64,000 nucleotides of DNA from Rhodobacter sp. SGA-6-6 (GCF_011043545.1 NZ_JAAKGP010000002.1:434001-498000), one strand, 5' to 3'. Positions 26,915 through 36,004 are shown, counted from the first letter of the stretch. A program made the numbers and translations. The notes: generated by a model from the sequence alone, not told the origin.

Positions 26915-27457
26915 ATGCTGATGGACACGGCCGACGAAACCCTTGGACTTGCCGCCGCGCAGGGCGACCGCGCGGCCTTCGCCACGCTGGTCGCGCGCCA
27001 CTACGACCGCATTCACGGCCTGGCCTGGCGGCTGACCGGCAGCAAGGCCGAGGCCGAGGACCTGACCCAGGACATCTGCGCCGCCCTGCCCGCCAAGCTG
27101 CGCGGCTGGCGGGCCGAGGCGCGCTTCACCACCTGGCTTTACCGCGTGGTGGTCAACGCCGCGCACGACCTGCGGCGGCGGCAGGCCACGCGGGCCAGGG
27201 CTGCGCAGGGCTGGGGCGACTGGGAGATCGCCCGGCAGGACGAGATCGCCACCCAGGCGGAAGCCTTGGACTGGCTGACCGTCTCGATGCGGCGGCTGTC
27301 GCCGGAACTGCGCGACACGGTGGCGCTTGTCCTCGGGGAAGAGATGACCCAGGCCGAGGCGGGCGCAGTCCTCGGGGTTTCGGAAGGCACCATCGCCTGG
27401 CGCATGTCGGAGGTGAAGAAGCGGCTGAAGGCCATGGCCGCGGAGGAAGCGAAATGA
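26915..27457 (+). CDS. ECF-type RNA polymerase sigma factor
   Basis: 180 residues. Sigma region 2 is [24 protein letters not shown]...AEDLTQDI and region 4 is [44 protein letters not shown] (helix-turn-helix near the C terminus). The start is either 26915 or 26921. The stop overlaps the ATG of the membrane VWA protein by 4 bp, which suggests that the partner acts as its regulator. There is no recognisable ECF promoter motif that I can name upstream. Confidence 0.9.
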   Translation: MLMDTADETLGLAAAQGDRAAFATLVARHYDRIHGLAWRLTGSKAEAEDLTQDICAALPAKLRGWRAEARFTTWLYRVVVNAAHDLRRRQATRARAAQGWGDWEIARQDEIATQAEALDWLTVSMRRLSPELRDTVALVLGEEMTQAEAGAVLGVSEGTIAWRMSEVKKRLKAMAAEEAK

Positions 27458-29493
27458 GCGACGACCTCGATCTCAAGGCCCTCAAGGCGGCATTGCGCGC
27501 CGCTCCCGCCGCCGATCCGCAGGCCCGCGAGGCCGCGCTGAAGCTGGCGATGGAAAATTTCGACCGCCTCCAAGGAAGCACCGCGCCTTCGCGTTCCAGT
27601 CAGGACCGCCCGCAAAGGGCGGGGTTCCTGAACGGAGTGCTTTCCATGCTGAATTTCCTCACCTCCCGGCCCGCCCTTGCGGCCTCCACCTCCGTCGCGG
27701 CGCTGGTGATCGGCGTGGCCGTCATCCTGCCCGCCACCCGCAACAACACCCCGCCGGTGGCCCCCAAGACCGAAGCCCCCACGGCGCCGGTCCCGGTCCC
27801 CGCACCGGCAGGGACCGCCGCTGCCCCGGCCGAGGACGACGCGCGCCTTGCCGCCCCGGCCCCGGACCAGCCCGCCGAACCTTCCGCCGACGCCGCCCCG
27901 GCGGTCGAGGCTCCGGCCGGGGCCGATGCGGCCGCGGTCGTCGCCGAGGCGGAGGCCGACCTGGGCTCCGGCGGCCAGCCCCGGGTCAGGAAGGAACGCG
28001 CAGCCGACGGGATCATGGCCGAGGAAGCGGGCGCACCCTATCTGGCTGCACCCGCCGCCGCCCCGGCCCCGGTTCCCGACATCCAGCCGCTGCCGCTGCC
28101 GGACACCGAGGAATATTCCACCGCCGAGGCCAACCCGGTGAAGATCACCGCCGAGGAGCCGGTCTCCACCTTCTCGACCGATGTCGACACCGCCAGCTAC
28201 GCCATCGTGCGGTCGACCCTGAACATGGGGATGCTGCCAACGCCCGAGCAGGTGCGGGTCGAGGAGATGGTGAACTACTTCCCCTATGCCTACCCGGTGC
28301 CGGAACCCGGCCAGGCCTTCCGCACCACCGTCTCGGTGATGCCGACGCCCTGGAACGAGGGCACGCGGCTGGTGACCATCGGGCTGCAAGGCGCCCTGCC
28401 GGAGACCGAGGCGCGGCCGCCGCTGAACCTGGTGTTCCTGATCGACACCTCCGGGTCGATGGAGGACCCCAACAAGCTGGGCCTGCTGAAACAGTCGCTG
28501 GCGCTGATGCTGCCGGAACTGCGGCCCGAGGACGAAATCTCCATCGTCACCTACGCCGGGTCCGCCGGTCAGGTGCTGCCGCCGACCAAGGCCGCCGACC
28601 GCGACGCCATCCTTGCCGCGCTGGACAACCTGACCGCCGGCGGCTCCACCGCCGGGGCGGAGGGGCTGGAACTGGCCTATCAGGTGGCGAAGGGGATGCA
28701 GGCGGAAGGCGAGGTCAGCCGCATCCTGCTGGCGACCGACGGCGACTTCAACGTCGGCGTGTCGGACCCCGAGGGGCTGACGGCCTATGTGGCGAAGAAG
28801 CGCGCGCAGGACGGGGTGTATCTCTCGGTCCTTGGCTTCGGGCGCGGCAACCTGGACGATGCCACGATGCAGGCGCTGGCGCAGAACGGCAACGGCCAGG
28901 CCGCCTATATCGACACGCTGTCCGAGGCGCGGAAGGTGCTGGTGGACCAGCTGACCGGCGCGCTCTTCGCCATCGCCGAGGATGTGAAGGTGCAGGTCGA
29001 ATGGAACCCGGCGCAGGTCGCGGAATACCGGCTGATCGGCTACGAGACCCGGGCGCTGAAGCGCGAGGATTTCAACAACGACAAGGTGGACGCGGGCGAG
29101 ATCGGCGCCGGGCTGCAGGTGACGGCGATCTACGAGGTGACGGCCCCGGGGTCGGACGCGCTGCTGAACGACCCGCTGCGCTATGGCGCGGCCCCGGCCG
29201 GGCCGACCGAAGGGGAACTCGGCTTCCTGCGGCTGCGCTGGAAGGCGCCGGGGGCCGAGGACAGCCAGCTGATCGAGACGCCGATCACCGGGCAGGAGCC
29301 CGCCACCGACGAGGCCCGCTTCGCCGCCGCCGTCGCCGGCTTCGGCCAGTTGCTGCAAGGGTCGGTCTATCTGGGCGACTGGGGGTGGGACCAGGCGGTG
29401 GAGCTGGCGCTGTCGGCCCGGGGCGAGGACCCCTACGGCTACCGCATCGAGGCGGTGAACCTGATGCGGCTGGCGGCCACGCTGGACCGCTGA
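27454..29493 (+). CDS. membrane-anchored von Willebrand factor A protein (YfbK-like), possible anti-sigma
   Basis: 679 residues. A short charged cytoplasmic region (1-70, [20 protein letters not shown] onward) is followed by a transmembrane helix (about 73-94), a long Ala/Pro/Glu linker (95-225), a conserved N-terminal YfbK region ([20 protein letters not shown]), then a VWA domain. The VWA domain has an intact MIDAS (DTSGSM, about 331-336; ATDGDFN about 428) and a C-terminal DUF3520-like part. Overlap with the sigma gene and the cytosolic helix before the membrane segment suggest it binds that sigma (inference). Confidence 0.88.
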   Translation: MSDDLDLKALKAALRAAPAADPQAREAALKLAMENFDRLQGSTAPSRSSQDRPQRAGFLNGVLSMLNFLTSRPALAASTSVAALVIGVAVILPATRNNTPPVAPKTEAPTAPVPVPAPAGTAAAPAEDDARLAAPAPDQPAEPSADAAPAVEAPAGADAAAVVAEAEADLGSGGQPRVRKERAADGIMAEEAGAPYLAAPAAAPAPVPDIQPLPLPDTEEYSTAEANPVKITAEEPVSTFSTDVDTASYAIVRSTLNMGMLPTPEQVRVEEMVNYFPYAYPVPEPGQAFRTTVSVMPTPWNEGTRLVTIGLQGALPETEARPPLNLVFLIDTSGSMEDPNKLGLLKQSLALMLPELRPEDEISIVTYAGSAGQVLPPTKAADRDAILAALDNLTAGGSTAGAEGLELAYQVAKGMQAEGEVSRILLATDGDFNVGVSDPEGLTAYVAKKRAQDGVYLSVLGFGRGNLDDATMQALAQNGNGQAAYIDTLSEARKVLVDQLTGALFAIAEDVKVQVEWNPAQVAEYRLIGYETRALKREDFNNDKVDAGEIGAGLQVTAIYEVTAPGSDALLNDPLRYGAAPAGPTEGELGFLRLRWKAPGAEDSQLIETPITGQEPATDEARFAAAVAGFGQLLQGSVYLGDWGWDQAVELALSARGEDPYGYRIEAVNLMRLAATLDR

Positions 29494-29497
29494 GCCC

Positions 29498-29552
29498 CTC
29501 CTCCTTCGCCTTCGGCTTGTCGTCGGCGACGAGAAGCGAAGCGCACGAGGAG
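29498..29552. repeat. short intergenic palindrome, CTCGTCG/CGACGAG family (copy c)
   Basis: The core CTTGTCGTC..GACGAGAAG (one mismatch) is flanked by CTTCG/CGAAG and CTCCT/AGGAG. It starts 4 nt after the VWA stop, between two convergent genes. Confidence 0.6.
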
Positions 29553-29558
29553 CAAAAG

Positions 29559-29589
29559 AAAAAGGCCCGGGCGGCGATGCCCGGGCCTT
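29559..29589 (-). terminator. terminator of hsp20
   Basis: Read on the minus strand, AAGGCCCGGGC and GCCCGGGCCTT pair around a 6-nt loop, followed by a T run. It lies about 20 nt after the hsp20 stop. Confidence 0.85.
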
Positions 29590-29608
29590 CCTCATCCGTC
29601 GGACGGGA

Positions 29609-30079
29609 TCAGTTCACCGTTTCGGCCTTGGCTTCGATGGCCGGGGCGGCCTCGGCCGGCCGGGAGATCTCGATCCGGCGCGGACGGGCGGCCTCGGGGA
29701 TTTCCCGGGCCAGGTCGATGTGCAGCATCCCGTGTTCATGGGACGCGCCCGTCACCTTCACATGGTCGGCCAGCGCGAAGCGGCGCTCGAAGGCGCGGGT
29801 GGCGATGCCGCGGTGCAGGTAGGTCTTCTCGGCGTCGGCCTCGGCCTTGCGGGCGGCGACGTAGAGATGGCCGTCCTTCACCTCGACCGACAGTTCCTCG
29901 GGCGTGAAGCCCGCGACTGCGATCGAGATGCGATAGGCATCCTCGGCGGTCTTCTCGATGTTGTAGGGCGGATAGGTCGGCTGGGCCACATCGGCCGACA
30001 GCACCCGATCCATCAGGTCGGCCACCCGGTCGAAGCCGACGGTGGCACGGTAGAGCGGAGCGAAATCGAAGCTGCGCAT
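29609..30079 (-). CDS. small heat-shock protein of the Hsp20 (IbpA) family
   Basis: 156 residues. ATP-independent chaperone that holds unfolding proteins. The N terminus MRSFDFAPLYRATVGFDRVADLMDR is typical of alphaproteobacterial class A Hsp20. The alpha-crystallin domain runs about 38-130 (YNIEKTAEDAYRISIAVAGF...) with FERRFALADHVKV and the HGMLHIDL version of the GxL motif. The C terminus lacks a clear IxI/V motif (ARPRRIEIS may substitute). Its leader carries a ROSE-like hairpin over the ribosome site and a sigma-32-type promoter, both listed separately. Confidence 0.93.
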   Translation of the reverse strand: MRSFDFAPLYRATVGFDRVADLMDRVLSADVAQPTYPPYNIEKTAEDAYRISIAVAGFTPEELSVEVKDGHLYVAARKAEADAEKTYLHRGIATRAFERRFALADHVKVTGASHEHGMLHIDLAREIPEAARPRRIEISRPAEAAPAIEAKAETVN

Positions 30080-30104
30080 GGGTCATCCTTTCACGAAAGC
30101 GATG
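30080..30104 (-). promoter_or_regulatory. ROSE-like RNA thermometer hairpin over the hsp20 ribosome site
   Basis: In the mRNA, CAUC-G-CUUU pairs with AAAGGAUG around CGUG (30084-30104), leaving one bulged G. The AAAGGA Shine-Dalgarno, 6 nt before the start codon, is fully paired. UCGCU opposite AGGA fits the U(U/C)GCU signature of ROSE elements, which control hsp20 genes in many alphaproteobacteria. Pairing is seen directly; temperature response is inference. Confidence 0.75.
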
Positions 30105-30175
30105 CGTCTGGTGCCCGCCCCATCGCGGGGCCGGGCGGGTTCCCCGGGCCCTGTCGTGGCGCCCGGATGCGGATG

Positions 30176-30204
30176 ATCTGGGGAAGGCGGGGCGGGGATT
30201 CAAG
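30176..30204 (-). promoter_or_regulatory. sigma-32 (RpoH) type promoter of hsp20
   Basis: On the minus strand CTTGAA (30199-30204) is followed after 15 nt by CCCCAGAT (30176-30183), close to the known RpoH pattern CTTGAA-N(13-17)-CCCCATNT. It predicts a leader of about 90 nt, a normal size for a ROSE leader. Confidence 0.65.
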
Positions 30205-30235
30205 ACCCCCGGGGGACGAGCTTCTGCGACGCGGA

Positions 30236-30386
30236 GGCGGGCGGGAGAAGGCGAGGCGCTGTCTCGCCCCCGCCCGTGCGGATGGGTTCGCCCGGAGACG
30301 GTGGCCGCGGGCGCTGGCCGGGCCTTTGAGGCCCGGCCGGTCCCGGTTGAAACGGTGCGCGGTGGCGAAGGCGATGGCCTTCGCCA
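30236..30386. repeat. four-hairpin element, shortened copy B (H2 missing)
   Basis: On the plus strand it has H1 (30250-30268, one G-T wobble), a remnant of H2 (GGGCGCTGGCC only), H3 (30316-30338, perfect) and H4 (30363-30386, perfect). This is the one copy whose H4 end faces the 3' end of a gene (the protease at 30472) instead of a start codon. Together with the hsp20 leader it accounts for the gene-free stretch 30080-30471. Confidence 0.8.
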
Positions 30387-30471
30387 AGGCAGCCGGCGGT
30401 GGTAGGGTCGCCCCCACCCTGCGAGACCGCCGGCCCGAGCGGAAGCGTTTGGGTCAAGCCCGGGACCGCCC

Positions 30472-31284
30472 CTACGGCGAGACGAACCTCGCGCCGATGT
30501 CGCGGCTGCTGCCGTCGCCGGTGCCGATCCGGCGGACGCCGGGCCGGGACACCGGCTCGGAGATTCCGACCAGCGCCTGCCCGGTCGCCAGCTGCTTCTT
30601 CAGCGCCGCCACCGCGCCCGGCAGTTCCATCCCGAAGGCCAGCTGCCCGCGCTCGGTCGGCCCACCCGCCGAGATGATCGCCACGATCTGCGCCCGTCCA
30701 CCGCTCCGGTCCAGCACCGGCGCGCCCGAGGCGCCAAAGGTCACGTCGCAATCCAGCGCCACCAGCGGCCCCGACCGCTCCAGCACCCGGCATTCGCGCT
30801 GCCAGCTCAGCATCTCCTCGCGCCCCACGGCGTAGGAGACCACCGAGACCGCATCGCCCGTGCCCGGCGCCTTCACCACGAAGGGCGCCGCCACCGCCGC
30901 CGGGATCGCCGAGGTCAGCTGCAGCAGCGCCACGTCGTTCTGCACGTTCCGCTGCGACACCGGCGACAGCGGATCATAACCCGGCAGCACCGCCACCCGC
31001 CGCACCAGCGATTCCGCGATGGCCTCGCCCCCGGCATAGCCGGCGCGGAAGACCATCCGCCCCGGGTCCTCGGGCTGGCCGTCCGCGCCATGGACGCAAT
31101 GCGCCGCGGTCAGCACCAGGTCGGTGGCGATCAGCGTGCCGGTGCAGAAATTGCCGCCGCCGAGGTCCAGCCGCCCCACCGCCTCCCAGCCCAGCAACTG
31201 CTCGCGCCGGGTCAGTGGCTCCAGGCCGGTATTGTCGGCCGCCGCCGGCGCTGCCAGGGCTGCCAGCAGGACCGCAAACCTCAT
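30472..31284 (-). CDS. secreted trypsin-like serine protease
   Basis: 270 residues with a signal peptide (MRFAVLLAALAAPAAA). The catalytic triad is visible: His in LTAAHCVHG, Asp in QNDVALLQL, Ser in FGASGAPV (a shortened form of GDSGGP). Cysteines pair as expected around the His (NFCTGTLI..AHC) and before the Ser (RECRV..LDCDV). A C-terminal extension of about 35 residues follows the domain and ends GARFVSP. It overlaps the upstream paralogue by 4 bp and is the second gene of a tandem pair. Confidence 0.88.
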   Translation of the reverse strand: MRFAVLLAALAAPAAADNTGLEPLTRREQLLGWEAVGRLDLGGGNFCTGTLIATDLVLTAAHCVHGADGQPEDPGRMVFRAGYAGGEAIAESLVRRVAVLPGYDPLSPVSQRNVQNDVALLQLTSAIPAAVAAPFVVKAPGTGDAVSVVSYAVGREEMLSWQRECRVLERSGPLVALDCDVTFGASGAPVLDRSGGRAQIVAIISAGGPTERGQLAFGMELPGAVAALKKQLATGQALVGISEPVSRPGVRRIGTGDGSSRDIGARFVSP

Positions 31285-32084
31285 GGCGAGACGAACTTGG
31301 CGCCGCCCGAAAGCCCGCCCTTGATCACCCGGACCCCGGCGGCGCGGCCTGCGCCTTCCTTCGCCATCTCGGCCTCCAGCACCTTCAGCGGCTCCTCCAG
31401 CGGCACCGCCAGCGCCACCTTCCGGCCCTCCATCTCGGCCTTGGCCGAGATCACCGAGACCACCCGCGCCACCCCGCCCTCGACCGAGAACACCGGCGCG
31501 CCGGAGGAGCCGAAGTCGATGTCGCAGGACAGGATCAGCGCCGGCCGGGTGGAGGCGATGACCGCGCAGCCCTCTTGGATCGAGGGCACCTCGGCGCGGT
31601 CCATCGCATAGCTGACCACGCTGACGGTGGCGCCGGTGCCGGGCCGCACGTCGGTGGCGAAGGGCGGCAGCTGCGGCAGCAGGATCGGCTGGTCCAGCTC
31701 CAGCAGCGCAAGGTCATAGGCCACCCGCTCCATCTCGTCCTCGCCGGAATAGATGTAGTCGGGATGCGGCACGGATCGGCGGACGCCGCGATAGGCCTCG
31801 GCCCTTCCGTTGCGCCAGCCGGCCTGGAAGCTGATCTGGTCGTCCGGCGTCCGCGCGCCGGTCTCCTTGTCGTAAAGGCAATGCGCCGCGGTCAGCACCC
31901 GCTGCGGGTCGATCAGCACCCCGGTGCAGAAGCCCCGCCGCCCCATCATCAGCTTGCCGACCGACTCCCAGCCGCGGGCGTCGTCCGCCGTCAGCATCCC
32001 CACCAGCCCGCTGTCCTCGGCAATCGCGGGGGCCGTCGCAGGGGCCGCCAGGAGCGCGAGGACGAGGGCGAAGATCGGGCGCAT
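31281..32084 (-). CDS. secreted trypsin-like serine protease (tandem paralogue)
   Basis: 267 residues with a signal peptide ending near APAIA. The triad is present: LTAAHCLYD, VAYDLALLELD, FGSSGAPV. It is similar to the downstream protease along its whole length and shares the C-terminal GAKFVSP ending, so the pair arose by tandem duplication. The two genes overlap by 4 bp and must be translated together. No regulator or substrate gene is adjacent. Confidence 0.88.
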   Translation of the reverse strand: MRPIFALVLALLAAPATAPAIAEDSGLVGMLTADDARGWESVGKLMMGRRGFCTGVLIDPQRVLTAAHCLYDKETGARTPDDQISFQAGWRNGRAEAYRGVRRSVPHPDYIYSGEDEMERVAYDLALLELDQPILLPQLPPFATDVRPGTGATVSVVSYAMDRAEVPSIQEGCAVIASTRPALILSCDIDFGSSGAPVFSVEGGVARVVSVISAKAEMEGRKVALAVPLEEPLKVLEAEMAKEGAGRAAGVRVIKGGLSGGAKFVSP

Positions 32085-32143
32085 GGCGTCTCCTGCTGGT
32101 GTCCCTGCGGGCTAGGGGAAAATTCGGGCACTTTTGTGGCGGG

Positions 32144-33430
32144 TCACTCCGCCAGCGCCCGCGGCCTCGGCCCGCCGGTGGCCCAGTCCAGCAGTTCCAC
32201 GGTATGCACCACCGGCACGCCGGTGCCCGATCCGATCTGCATCATGCAGCCGATGTTGCCGGCAGCGATCACCTGCGGCGCCTTGGCCTCCAGCGTCGCC
32301 ACCTTGCGCCGCTTCAACTCGGCGCTGATCTCCGGCTGCAACAGGTTGTAGGTCCCGGCCGAGCCGCAGCAGAGGTGGCTGTCCGCCGGCTCCACCACCT
32401 CGAAGCCCGCCCGCTTCAGCAAGTCCTTCGGCGCGGCTTTCACCTGCTGGCCGTGCTGCAGGGAGCAGGCGGCGTGATAGGCCACCCGCAGGCCCTTCGG
32501 GGCGCCCTCGGGCAGGCCCAGCCTGACCAGCAGCTCGCTGACATCCTTCGCCATTCCGGCCACCGTGGCCGCATCTTCGGCGAGGGGATCGTTGCGGAAC
32601 ATGTGGCCATAGTCCTTCACCGTGGTGCCGCAGCCGGAGGTGTTGATCACCACCGCATCCAGCCCCGCCCCGCGCTTCTCGGCCATCCAGGCGCGGATAT
32701 TGGCGGCGGCAGAGGTGTGGGCCAGCGCCTCCTTGCCCATGTGGTGGGTAAGCGCCCCGCAGCAGCCTTGGCCCTTCGCCACCACCACCTCGCAGCCCAG
32801 CCTTCGCAGCAGCCGGATGGTGGCATCGTTGATGTCGGTGTCCAGCGCCTTCTGCGCGCAGCCGGTCAGCAGCGCCACCCGCATCCTTGCCGCGCCTTCC
32901 GCCGGGAAGACCTGCGGATCGTCGTTGCGGCTGACCGGCGGAATGCGCTTCGGCGCCATCTCCAGCATCGCCCTGACCCGCGCATCCGGCACCAGCCGCC
33001 GGACCGGCCGCGCCAGCCTGGCGGCGAAAAGCGCCAGCCGGAACCGCTCGGGATAGGGCAATAGCCGCGCCAGCACCGCCCGCAGCAGCCGGTCCATCAG
33101 CGGCCGCCGATAGGTCCGCTCCACATGCGCCCGGGCGTGGTCGACCAGATGCATGTAATGCACCCCGCTCGGGCAGGTGGTCATGCAGGCGAGGCAAGAC
33201 AGGCAGCGGTCGATGTGCTTCACCGTCTTCTCGTCGGCGGGCCGCCCGGCCTCCAGCATGTCCTTGATCAGGTAGATGCGGCCGCGGGGGCTATCGAGTT
33301 CGTCGCCGAGCACCTGATAGGTCGGGCAGGTGGCGGTGCAGAAGCCGCAATGGACGCAGGCCCGCAGGATCTCGTTCGCCCGGGCGATGCCGGGGTCCTG
33401 CAACTGCTCGGGGGTGAAGGAGGTCTGCAT
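32144..33430 (-). CDS. glcF: glycolate oxidase iron-sulphur subunit
   Basis: 428 residues. Electron-transfer subunit of the GlcDEF glycolate oxidase. Two 4Fe-4S clusters are coded by CVHCGFCTATCP and CLSCLACMTTCP (N-terminal 100 residues), followed by two cysteine-rich CCG-type domains (GQGCCGALTHHMG and HLCCGSAGTYNLLQP). The ATG overlaps the glcE stop by 1 nt (TGATG), a coupled start. It is the last gene of glcD-glcE-glcF. Confidence 0.95.
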   Translation of the reverse strand: MQTSFTPEQLQDPGIARANEILRACVHCGFCTATCPTYQVLGDELDSPRGRIYLIKDMLEAGRPADEKTVKHIDRCLSCLACMTTCPSGVHYMHLVDHARAHVERTYRRPLMDRLLRAVLARLLPYPERFRLALFAARLARPVRRLVPDARVRAMLEMAPKRIPPVSRNDDPQVFPAEGAARMRVALLTGCAQKALDTDINDATIRLLRRLGCEVVVAKGQGCCGALTHHMGKEALAHTSAAANIRAWMAEKRGAGLDAVVINTSGCGTTVKDYGHMFRNDPLAEDAATVAGMAKDVSELLVRLGLPEGAPKGLRVAYHAACSLQHGQQVKAAPKDLLKRAGFEVVEPADSHLCCGSAGTYNLLQPEISAELKRRKVATLEAKAPQVIAAGNIGCMMQIGSGTGVPVVHTVELLDWATGGPRPRALAE

Positions 33431-34509
33431 CAGATCAACCCCCGGTTCAGGATGCCGCGCGGATCGAACGCGGCCTTCAGCCCGGCGGACAGGGCCGCCA
33501 CCTCCGCCGCCTCCGGTGCGAAGGGCGAGGCCCCGGCGCCCCGGATCAGCGCGGCCTGCCCGCGCCCGGCGATGGCCGTCCGCAGCGCCTCCCCCTGCCC
33601 CTCCGGCAGCAGCAGCCAGACCAGCCCGCCGCCGCGGTCGAACACCGCCTCGCCGCCGACCGCCGCCGCTACCTCCGCCGCCGCCGAGGGCACCAGCGCC
33701 AGCCGCCACAGGTCGCCCGGCCTGCCGGCCAGCGCCGTCACCTCCCGCACCTCCCGCCACAGTGCGGCACTTGCGGTCCCCTCCAGCACCGTCGCATCCC
33801 CCGCCAGCATCTGCCGCAACCGCCCGAGGCGATAGGAGACCGACCCCGCCATCCCCTCGACCCGCAAGAGCGAGCGCCCGGCCACCCGCGCCGCGCCCGA
33901 AACATCGAAGGGCGAGCCGAGCGCCCGGCGCAGCGCCGCCAGCCCGGCGGCATCGTCCAGCCCCTCCAGCACCAGCGTCGCCTCCGCCTCCGGCATCGCC
34001 TGCAGCTTGAAGGAGACCTCGCTCAGCACCCCGAGGACGCCATGGCTGCCGGCCATCAGCTTCACCAGATCGTAGCCGGTGACGTTCTTCATCACCCGGC
34101 CGCCGTTCTTCACCACCTCGCCGCGGCCGGTGACGAAGCGCACCCCGATCATCGCATCGCGGCAAGCCCCCGCCTGCACCCGCCTTGGGCCGCTGGCATT
34201 GGCCGCCGCCACCCCGCCGATGGTCGACACCCCCTCGCGCCCTAGCAGCCCCCGCAGGTCCGGCGGCTCGAAGGCCAGCCGCTGCCGCTCGGACGCCAGC
34301 AGCGCCTCCACCTCGGCCAGCGGCGTCCCCGCCCGCACCACCAGCGTCAGCGCCGCCGGCTCATAGAGGACCACGCCGGCAAGGCCAGAGGTTTGCAGCA
34401 CCTCCCCCTCTGCACCGCCGACAAACCGCGTCGCGCCGCCACGGATCACCAGAGGCCCCACCGACCCGGCCACCGCCTCCGCCAGTTCCGCTTCGCTTGC
34501 CGGGCGCAT
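33430..34509 (-). CDS. glcE: glycolate oxidase FAD-binding subunit GlcE
   Basis: 359 residues, FAD-binding type 4 fold. IRGGATRFVGG and GREGVSTIGGVAAANASGPRR form the FAD-binding N-terminal part, with GGRVMKNVTGYDLVKLMAGSHGVLGVL in the middle. The ATG at 34509 starts MRPASEAELAEAV. It is 61 nt from the glcD stop. That gap contains a GC hairpin and a TATTTTTG stretch that could lower expression relative to glcD. Confidence 0.93.
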   Translation of the reverse strand: MRPASEAELAEAVAGSVGPLVIRGGATRFVGGAEGEVLQTSGLAGVVLYEPAALTLVVRAGTPLAEVEALLASERQRLAFEPPDLRGLLGREGVSTIGGVAAANASGPRRVQAGACRDAMIGVRFVTGRGEVVKNGGRVMKNVTGYDLVKLMAGSHGVLGVLSEVSFKLQAMPEAEATLVLEGLDDAAGLAALRRALGSPFDVSGAARVAGRSLLRVEGMAGSVSYRLGRLRQMLAGDATVLEGTASAALWREVREVTALAGRPGDLWRLALVPSAAAEVAAAVGGEAVFDRGGGLVWLLLPEGQGEALRTAIAGRGQAALIRGAGASPFAPEAAEVAALSAGLKAAFDPRGILNRGLI

Positions 34510-34531
34510 GTCCCCTGTCTTCCTTTCGACA

Positions 34532-34565
34532 AAAATACTCCGGGGGTCCGGGGGCTGGCCCCCGG
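34532..34565 (-). repeat. GC hairpin plus CCGGAGTATTTTTG repeat between glcD and glcE
   Basis: On the minus strand CCGGGGG and CCCCCGG pair around a 4-nt loop (34548-34565), followed 11 nt later by TATTTTTG. The tail is a relative of the TATTTG repeat at 9686 and 43785. It may work as a partial terminator or RNA-stability element inside the glc operon. Confidence 0.5.
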
Positions 34566-34570
34566 CGCTT

Positions 34571-36004
34571 TCAACCCGCGCGCCGCCCGGCACTTGCCGC
34601 CAGCGGAAACACCTTCGCCGGGTTCAGCAGCCAGCCCGGATCGAACACATCCTTCACCCGCATCTGCGCCTCCAGATCAGCGGCCGAGAACTGCACCCCC
34701 ATCAGGTCGCGCTTCTCGATCCCCACGCCATGCTCGCCGGTCAGGCAACCGCCCACCTCGACGCAGAGCTTCAGGATCTCGGCCCCGAAGGCCTCGCAGC
34801 GCTCCAGATCGCCGGGCCTGTTGGCATCGTAGAGAATCAGCGGGTGCATGTTGCCGTCGCCGGCGTGGAAGACGTTGCCGACCTCCAGCCCGAAGTCGCG
34901 GCTCATCTCGCCGATCCGCCGCAGCACCAGCGGCAGGGCGGAAACCGGGATGGTGCCGTCCAGGCACATGTAGTCGTTGATCTGCCCCATGGCGCCGAAG
35001 GCCGACTTGCGGCCCAGCCAGATGCGGCGGGCCTCGTCCTCGTCGCCGGCCTCGCGGAACTCCACCGGGTCGTGGGCCAGCACGATCTGGCGGATGCGCC
35101 CCAGCTGCTCGGCGATCTCGGCCTCCGACCCCTCGACCTCGATGATCAGCAGCGCCTCGCACTCCGGGTAGCCGGCGCGGGCAAAGGCCTCGCAGGCGCG
35201 GATGCAGGGGCGGTCCATGAACTCGATCGCCACCGGCAGGATGCCCGCCCGGATGATGTCGGCCACGCAGGCCCCTGCCACCTCGTTCGAGGAGAACCCC
35301 GCCAGCACCGGCCGCGCGCCCTCGGGCTTCGGCAGGATGCGCAGCCAGGCCTCGGTCACCACGCCGAGCTGCCCTTCGGAGCCGCAGACCACGCCCAGCA
35401 GGTCCAGTCCCGAAGGCTCGCCCCAGGGTCCGCCCAGGGTGATCACGGTGCCATCCATCCGCACCAGCCGCACCCCCAAGAGGTTGTTGGTCGTCACCCC
35501 GTATTTCAGGCAATGCGCCCCGCCGGAATTCATGGCGATGTTGCCGCCGATGGCGCAGGCCAGCTGGCTGGAGGGGTCGGGGGCGTAGAAGAACCCCTCC
35601 GCCTCCACCGCGCCGGTGACGGAGAGGTTGGTCCGCCCGGTCTCGACATGGACGAAGCGGTTGTCGTAATCGGTCTCCAGCACCGCGGTCATCCGCGCAA
35701 GGCCGAGGATCACCGAATCCGCCGTCGGCATCGCGCCCCCGGCCAGAGAGGTGCCGGCGCCGCGGGGCACGACCGGGACGCCCTCCTCATGGCAGACCCG
35801 CAGCGCGGCCGAGACCTCGGCGGTCGTCCGCGGCAGCACCACGGCCAGCGGCAGGCAGCGATAGGCGGATAGCGCGTCGCATTCGTAGGCCCGGGTCTCG
35901 GCCTCGTCGCCGATCAGCGCGTCTTTCGGCAGGACAGCGGCCAGCCGCGCCAAGATGCGGGCCTTGCGGGCAAGGATGCTGGCGTCGGGCGACGGCATGT
36001 CCAT
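34571..36004 (-). CDS. glcD: glycolate oxidase subunit GlcD (FAD-linked)
   Basis: 477 residues from the ATG at 36004; 35998 is a possible alternative. FAD-binding PCMH domain with VPRGAGTSLAGGAMP and CAIGGNIAMNSGGAHCLKYGVT, then the FAD-oxidase C-terminal domain with GNVFHAGDGNMHPLILYD (active-site histidines) and GGCLTGEHGVGIEKRD. It oxidises glycolate to glyoxylate with electrons passed to GlcE/GlcF. First gene of the operon. A GntR/FCD-type operator lies 16 nt upstream. Confidence 0.95.
   Translation of the reverse strand: MDMPSPDASILARKARILARLAAVLPKDALIGDEAETRAYECDALSAYRCLPLAVVLPRTTAEVSAALRVCHEEGVPVVPRGAGTSLAGGAMPTADSVILGLARMTAVLETDYDNRFVHVETGRTNLSVTGAVEAEGFFYAPDPSSQLACAIGGNIAMNSGGAHCLKYGVTTNNLLGVRLVRMDGTVITLGGPWGEPSGLDLLGVVCGSEGQLGVVTEAWLRILPKPEGARPVLAGFSSNEVAGACVADIIRAGILPVAIEFMDRPCIRACEAFARAGYPECEALLIIEVEGSEAEIAEQLGRIRQIVLAHDPVEFREAGDEDEARRIWLGRKSAFGAMGQINDYMCLDGTIPVSALPLVLRRIGEMSRDFGLEVGNVFHAGDGNMHPLILYDANRPGDLERCEAFGAEILKLCVEVGGCLTGEHGVGIEKRDLMGVQFSAADLEAQMRVKDVFDPGWLLNPAKVFPLAASAGRRAG

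Noticed and set aside
25069-29493. A 1474-codon plus-strand frame
   Set aside because: Its first half is antisense to the DUF3857 gene and to start sites; only 27454-29493 encodes a recognisable protein. High GC keeps empty frames open.
32144-34165. A 673-codon GlcF fusion protein
   Set aside because: The upstream part is antisense-like sequence inside glcE; GlcF starts at 33430 with MQTSFTPEQ.
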